From: Ctenosaura bakeri
Taxonomy: Eukaryota; Chordata; Lepidosauria; Squamata; Iguanidae
Direction of reading: 5' to 3'
Length of the DNA: 64,000 bases
Assembly: GCA_948474755.1 (NCBI GenBank)
Contig: CAOLHI010000927.1
Span: 930,001-994,000 of the forward strand
Below the pieces are notes generated by a model. That model ran no database searches. It saw only the letters and a list, made by a program, of their open reading frames with translations, and was not told the DNA's origin. A program made the translations under genes and the position numbers. Position 1 is the first letter of the stretch, and every line of letters starts with the position of its first letter. Below are positions 58,291-64,000 of the stretch, one piece after another.

Positions 58291-60327
58291 CAATCCCTAT
58301 TGATTTCAGTATGATCAGATCTCTTGTTTACCTGCCAACTGTAGTTGAAGAAAACTGGGTGAGTTTTTAAGATGCTATACAACAAGTTTGCTTGTGTTTA
58401 CTATAGAAGGCAGAGCTGCGAAAGAGTTTCTGAAAGACTCTTGTGGAAGATTCTTATGCCTGTGTTTCTGAAAGAGTCTGCAGTGATAGAAAACAGATTT
58501 GTTATGACATCAGCTTTTGTGGTCTGGAGCCCATGTCATTAGGGGAATAAAGATGTTTAGGGTCTGGAATTAAGTTCTGCAAAATTTCTGCTGGACTAAA
58601 CAGTTGGCATTTATTCTCATGATGCAGCACCTTAAAAGTTGTTCTTTCAGGTGTAGTAAGACAAGTGGATTTGAGGGGAACTTATTTGAACACTAAGCTA
58701 AAAAGACCTGTAATAAACAACATTTTATTGGCTGACAATTAATATCCTTGAAATGTTTACATTGGAGTACAGTTCTAATTGAGAGTAAGCCCCATGCAAC
58801 TAGTGACACTTATTTCTGTGTAACCATGGATCAGATTGAGCTGTAACTATTTACAGTTCAGAACCTTTGCCTTGATTACTCTGAACTGTCACCTCAAGCA
58901 AATGATATGCCGTCATTTGAATCTATCAAATTATAGGAAAAGTGGAAGGGACCAAAATCAACTAGACTTGCCCATGCTGATGCAGGAAATTATATACTGG
59001 TAACCATTCCTGTATACCATTTATTTATTTTTTGAGAATTTTATAGTACTGGAAGGAATAAATAGAATATGAATGTGTTGCCTATTACTATGCATTCCTA
59101 TAAGCTGAGCACATGTCCAAAAAGTCATTTTTCATCTACACTTCTGAGCATTTCCAAGGTACATGGCCAATAGTCTTGCTGACTGGGAGCTCCTGGGAGT
59201 ATTCAAAAAAGTAACTTTCCCAAACTCTACAGGGATCACACAAAGAGGATTTTCTTGTCAGTTGAATTGACCTGCTTCTGAGATGTAAAAGCTGTGCAGC
59301 TGAACTCTGGATGCTTAAAGTCATCATGTGGATGGTTTTATCACTACAGATTTATTAGGTTTCTATGAAGGAAGTTTATTTCTCCCCTTACATTCTTGGC
59401 ATTGTTGGAGTTCCAGATAAGAAGGGTGTGCCCAAAAGGTTTCTTGAAGTCAGCAAGGTGGATTCATAATGCAGAAATCTTTGGACCTCACTTCTTAAAA
59501 AATATTAATCACTGGCTGGTTTACGTCACACAAATGACTTGGTACTGTAGTCAACCAAGGAAAGTGAGGAACAGTTCAGATTCAGATAGCAGAGAAACAG
59601 GCAAGTCTTCTTTCCTGGGGAAAGAACAAGATTAGTAAGCTATTTTAGTCACAAGCTCTGCAAAACCTGTGAGTCAGGCTTAAAGTTTTTTTTCCACTGC
59701 CCCCAGAGAAAGGAATGTTCTGTTTCAACTAACCTATTCAGAGCCAGATAGGGAAACATGCTTCTTACTTTTAATGCTAAAATTTACAGTGGTACTAAGG
59801 TAACTTGGGATTCTAGGATGGAGACTGCATTTCTATTGCATAGTATGAGCATTTTCTCCATGACTCTGCAATTCTATGTCACTTGGGCGTGAGTCACATT
59901 AACCATAGTAAGATTTGCTTCAGAGTGGACATGCATAGGATTGCACTGCAAAATTATAATATATCATGAAAAAATTTTATCTTAAAAATGCTATGTATGT
60001 AAGTATTTCTAACCTACTCTGTATCAGCAGATTTCACAGCAGGGTACAATCAATAAAATCACCTTAACTCATGAAGAACAAAATAGTCTATCTTTACTGA
60101 TAAACTAAAGAAAAAAGTTATGATTTTTAAAGACTTTTAAAGACCTAGATGGATAGTCAGGCTTTAACTTAGCATTGAAATAAGGACAAGGTTTGTACCA
60201 TTGAAGTTTCCAAGGGGAGGGCTTTTCAAAACCAGGGTGCAACAGCTGCAAATTCTGTACTTGTTTATTCAGAAGTACATGTAATGAGTTCAAGAACATG
60301 TACACCAGCGATAGAAAGTATGCAATT
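58291..60327. other. Intergenic, nothing recognised
   Basis: AT-rich, with no gene or repeat family recognised. Confidence 0.5.
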
Positions 60328-60418
60328 TCTTGGACTGCAATGCCCAGCATTCCTCACCATTGATTATGCCCACTAGGGCTTCTGGGAGTTGCATTTCGAT
60401 AACATTTAGAGGGTCACA
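60328..60418. repeat. ACTACAACTCCCA-type palindromic repeat, copy 8
   Basis: TTGGACTGCAATGCCCAGCA at the left; CTTCTGGGAGTTGCATTTCG at the right. Confidence 0.65.
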
Positions 60419-60691
60419 CTGTTACCACCCGTATGCTGATACAAGGACGTAGAAAATGTATTTAGGGTGTTAAGAAAATTTTGGACAGAATGGCCAGCCT
60501 TTTGGGTGGAGATTGAACAGTCTGGCATGTGCCAGCTCACCACCATAATCCTCTGGTTATGTAGAGTTATCATTGTGTGCAGCATCAAATGGTTTGCATT
60601 CCACTGCAGTAGATCTCATTTTTGAGCATTAGCAGCAATAAGCAGTTATCTTAATTGGCTTCCAAAGGGAGGGGTAGCTGAGCTAATATGT

Positions 60692-60795
60692 TGGCAACAA
60701 AGACAACAGAGTCTTGTAGACTTGTCTTGAAGCATCTCATTATAGCATAAGCTTTCATGGACTAGGGTTTCCTTCATGTGATGCATTCATCAGTT
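60692..60795. repeat. Dispersed repeat (AGCATAAGCTT type)
   Basis: ACAACAGAGTCTTGTAGACT, TATAGCATAAGCTTTCATGG and CTTCATGTGATGCATTCATC correspond to a dispersed reptile repeat also present at 58165. Confidence 0.6.
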
Positions 60796-61431
60796 GCCAT
60801 TCTCAGAAAATCTCAAAGGGAGATTCTCTAGCTAGACACAGCTGAACTGGCATGGACAACCAAGTTAGCTATTCCTTTGCACAAGAATAGGAAGTCAGCT
60901 CATTTGGGATTATGGCACCCATAGTCCCCTATACTCTGAGAACTGTAGTCCAAAAATTATTTTTTCATGCTCTGTGTTACACCATTTGTGTCTCAGTGTC
61001 TGTACATGGATGGACAGTCGATTGGTAAGGTTTCAGACAAAGATTTTACCCAGCATTGAAAATGAGCCTTTTTGCTGCTGTTTCCTACAGAGGCAATGGC
61101 ATCCTGTCACACTGCAGGATTTAATGTATTCAGTCATACTGTTTACGATTGTGTACTGCCATTATACATTAACTCTGGTCTTATTTCACATACATTGAAG
61201 ATATGATCCTATACACACTTGGGGACAAGGCTCACTGAACATCTTGGTACACAAGAACTGCACTGTGTTCTTGGGAGTGGTATTAAATTTTTATGTTCTT
61301 GCTTTGTTAATATTAACAGTCCTAGGATCATAATTATGAAGAGCAGTATAGAAATATTGGGTGTGTGTGTGTATATCTCCACATAGTTATAAGAAGTTCA
61401 AGTAGATGATAAAACTTAAATACCATGAAGG

Positions 61432-61631
61432 CATCAGATCTGATCTGATTTTGGAAGCACCAGATTTCATCTGATTTTGAGAGGCCCCAGTTAGTACTTG
61501 GTTGGGAGACACCAATGAATACCAAGTACTGTAGGTTATATTTCAAAGGAAGACAATGGCAAACCATCTCAAAATATTCCTTGCCTAATAAGCTGTTCAA
61601 GCTGCTACTTGAAGGAACATACACATACAAG
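61432..61631 (+). mobile_element. 5S-rRNA-derived SINE, copy 2
   Basis: GATCTGATCTGATTTTGGAAGC, then CAGTTAGTACTTGGTTGGGA, GACACCAATGAATACC and AGTACTGTAGGTT match the 5S rRNA A-box/C-box half (..GTTAGTACTTGGATGGGAGACC..GGTGCTGTAGG). The GATCTGAT block is partly duplicated. The body continues AGGAAGACAATGGCAAACCA..CTACTTGAAGGAAC, SINE-like and not rRNA, so this is a 5S-headed (SINE3-type) retroposon. Confidence 0.8.
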
Positions 61632-62109
61632 TTGGTGAGATGGAGTCAGTGAATTCAATTTTACTGCAAATTTCTGTGGTTCTGACCTCACCAATAAGTC
61701 CTTAATTATTTCTCATTAATTTTTAAAAAGTTTGTGAAATGTGTAGGGTTGATTTCTTTTTTTTATTTCTTTCTTTCTTGCCAATATACAGCATCTACTT
61801 GTAGTTTTTATTTCTAGCTCTTCTCCTATACTTCCTTCTTGTGTTTCCCCCTTGGATTTTAAACCATGCCTTGCTTTGAAAAGGCAGTGTGAGAAACGTA
61901 AGTGAAAACTATTTAGGTAATCACAGTTTTTTAGGAATTTTCTAGGGATCGCTTTTTCTCAGAAATCTGTGAGACTGAGAAGCAATTCACTTTATTACCA
62001 CACATGTTCATAAATGTAAAAAATGTAGTCTCCCATGTAACTGTAGGGATACTTTTCATTCCTTTGTGGTGATGCTTCTGGTATTTCAACATGGAAATCT
62101 ATGAAACAG

Positions 62110-64000
62110 CATGTTCTGGATGTTATGCTGTTACTTAAAAGCAGATCTCTACATCAGCACCTGTGGTCTTGGCACTGATTCAAACCTCCTCTGTACCGAA
62201 GTTGGGTTTTCCTGTGCTGTCTGTCTGTGGAGGAGGCTATGCCACAATCCAATGCAGTATTGGTGGCAGGATAATCAATACCTGCAGTCTCACTTCTGAG
62301 AGAAAAGACTGCTCATAAGAAGCATGCTAGTGATGCTGCTGCTCCTGCAGACCAGCCTTATAAGGAGAAGAACAAGGAAGAAAATCAAGTGTGTCAACAA
62401 ACCATCCATATCCTTGATATTAATGGTAATAACCCTGACAGTATCAGCTCAGTGTGCCACACCTACATTGGTATCACTCTCTGTGGTACCAGAGGTAGAG
62501 CTTGAGACCAAACTTGTCATCAAGCACACTCCAATACTCCAAGGGCAGACATAATGGGAACCATTGACTTCTCTTTCTCTTCAGCCTCCAAAATGAATCG
62601 TACTACAAGTTAGGACTGATCTCTGTCCTATTGAGAGGGATCATATGCTGTGTCTTGCCTTCTGTGTCATGATTATGGGCTCTGTGAGGACTCACTCTTT
62701 ACTTCAGTATCATATCTCAACTGGTACTGGAGGGAGCATATTTGGAGGGAGGCTCTATGGTCTTATTGATCCTACTCTCCATCTTAGAGGGATTGTCACC
62801 TTGCTTATGAGCTTTGATATTGATCTCCACAGAGGCCCCCCTAGTATTGCTAGCATTGTCAGTCTCCATGTCACTCTCAGTCTTGTTCTCCATGAGTTTA
62901 TTCTCATCCTGCAGTTCCTCAATCCCAATCTTTGTATTGGTTTCAATCCTGTGCTCCAGTACATCAGGAACACTTCTCTGTTCATCATTTGCCTGTTCTA
63001 CTACTTGTTCCAGCCCATCTCTCTTTTGTAGTGGAACCTGACAATCTATCTCAGTCACCAATTCTGTCACTTGATCCTCTGTCTCCACCACCCTAGTCTA
63101 CTGAGAGGGTATCAAGAGCTCCTCTATCTCCACCATCTATTACAATGTGAGTTTCTGCAGCTCTTATCTCTATCCAAGTGCATTCATTTCCATCAGTAAT
63201 TCCTCCACAAGTTCATGTCACCTCTGGACCACAACTGTTTCCTCTGTCAGCATTTTCTTTGGGCTAAGATATTGGCACTTATTACATACTTACCTGACGA
63301 GCAAAAGAATGTTGGTCTCCAATTCCACCAGGAGGCACATATCTTAGCAGTGCAGCAAATATGGTCATCTCACTACTCAGTTGAGTGTGCTCCTAAAGTC
63401 ATGTCAGGTTCAGTGGCACTCTGAAGATAGGCCTGGCTTTGCTTTGCAAGCTTTCGAGAAGGTACAAGGTGTAAGATAGAAAACTTATCCTTTGATGTTG
63501 AAGATCTTTTGCACACTAAAATGGATGAATTTGTGGCACACCTGACTAAAGCAAGGCTTACCACCAAGAAGATGGCCTCCAGCCGACAACACGAACAGCT
63601 ATTCTGATCTTGTTGGAAATGTCCGTCTTCAACCTCTGTCAGGTCCAAATTTCTATCTCAGCCATCATCCTTACCTTCTACAACTTGCCACCTCTCATTC
63701 AAGCAGCATTGTCAGTCTACTTCCAAGAAGTCTATTAGTTCCTCCAAGTCTCAATTTTGACTTCTTTCGCAGGACACCTCCACAACCCAAGTTGTGGACA
63801 TAGAATTACCATCATTCTACTCAAAGCCTTCTACTCCTTTAGAAATGTCGCTACATTCTTTGGATGTTTGACACACCTTTACCTTTTGTGAACAATGCTG
63901 CATCCTCTTTCGGGCTATCTATCTATGCTATGCCATGGTGAGCAAAGAAAAGGGCAATGGGTATTGGCTGAGGGCCTTTCTAAGTGGGTAGTCAAGATTA
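62110..64000 (+). pseudogene. Decayed retrotransposon coding region, possibly DIRS-like gag
   Basis: Several plus-strand segments read as eroded protein, in shifting frames with stops: AHKKHASDAAAPADQP (62311-62358), PTLVSLSVVPEVELETKL (about 62463-62516), then LASFREGTRCKIENLSFDVEDLL with TKMDEFVAHLTKARLTTKKM (about 63440-63580). A Ser/Lys/Gln-rich part follows, and at the right edge QWVLA (63955-63969). The order (charged head, LPF-like patch, basic tail, then a WVL segment) resembles DIRS gag running into reverse transcriptase. The 124-residue minus-strand frame at 62717-63091 is a low-complexity shadow. The family call is tentative. Confidence 0.38.

Noticed and set aside
61432..61540. 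Functional 5S rRNA gene
   Set aside because: Multiple mismatches, a duplicated segment and a SINE tail mark it as a retroposon.
62717..63091. 124-residue acidic minus-strand frame
   Set aside because: Low-complexity and antisense to segments that read as eroded retroelement protein on the plus strand.

Overview
This is vertebrate nuclear DNA, most likely from a squamate (a lizard). It has large introns, AT-rich intergenic sequence and one CpG island. It also carries a repeat mix I associate with squamates: many tRNA-derived SINEs, a Sauria-type SINE, CR1/L2-type LINE pieces, DIRS-type tyrosine-recombinase retrotransposon remains, pogo/Tigger-like terminal-inverted-repeat elements and foldback MITEs. 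The species call is inference from memory of these families; no database search was possible.

One protein-coding gene is clear: PARD6B (partitioning-defective 6 homolog beta), on the minus strand and complete within the window. Exon 1 CDS is 54757-54837, exon 2 is 45551-45773 and exon 3 CDS is 29099-29931. Introns of about 9.0 and 15.6 kb separate them. All four splice junctions are canonical and the frame is continuous, giving 378 residues with PB1, semi-CRIB and PDZ domains and the conserved family C-terminus. A CpG island at about 54.6-55.45 kb holds the start codon and four NRF1-type palindromes. A long AT-rich 3'UTR probably runs left from 29098; its end could not be fixed.

Layout. 1-24 kb: intergenic, no recognised gene, rich in SINEs, foldback MITEs, TA-flanked pogo-like elements, a solo LTR inside a SINE and two copies of an unclassified repeat. 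24-29 kb: repeat-poor sequence and the likely PARD6B 3'UTR. 29-54.8 kb: PARD6B, with a CR1 fragment, a Sauria-type SINE, a broken DIRS-like element, a 5S-rRNA-like SINE and a TIR element in intron 2, and an L2-like fragment and SINEs in intron 1. 54.8-64 kb: promoter, then a cluster of three foldback MITEs, then mostly unrecognised intergenic DNA, another 5S-like SINE and a decayed retrotransposon-like coding stretch running off the right edge.

The best candidate for something new is the roughly 175-202 bp foldback family with 3-bp target duplications. In one copy (56062-56241) seven substitutions are mirrored in both arms, and all are A:T to C:G changes.
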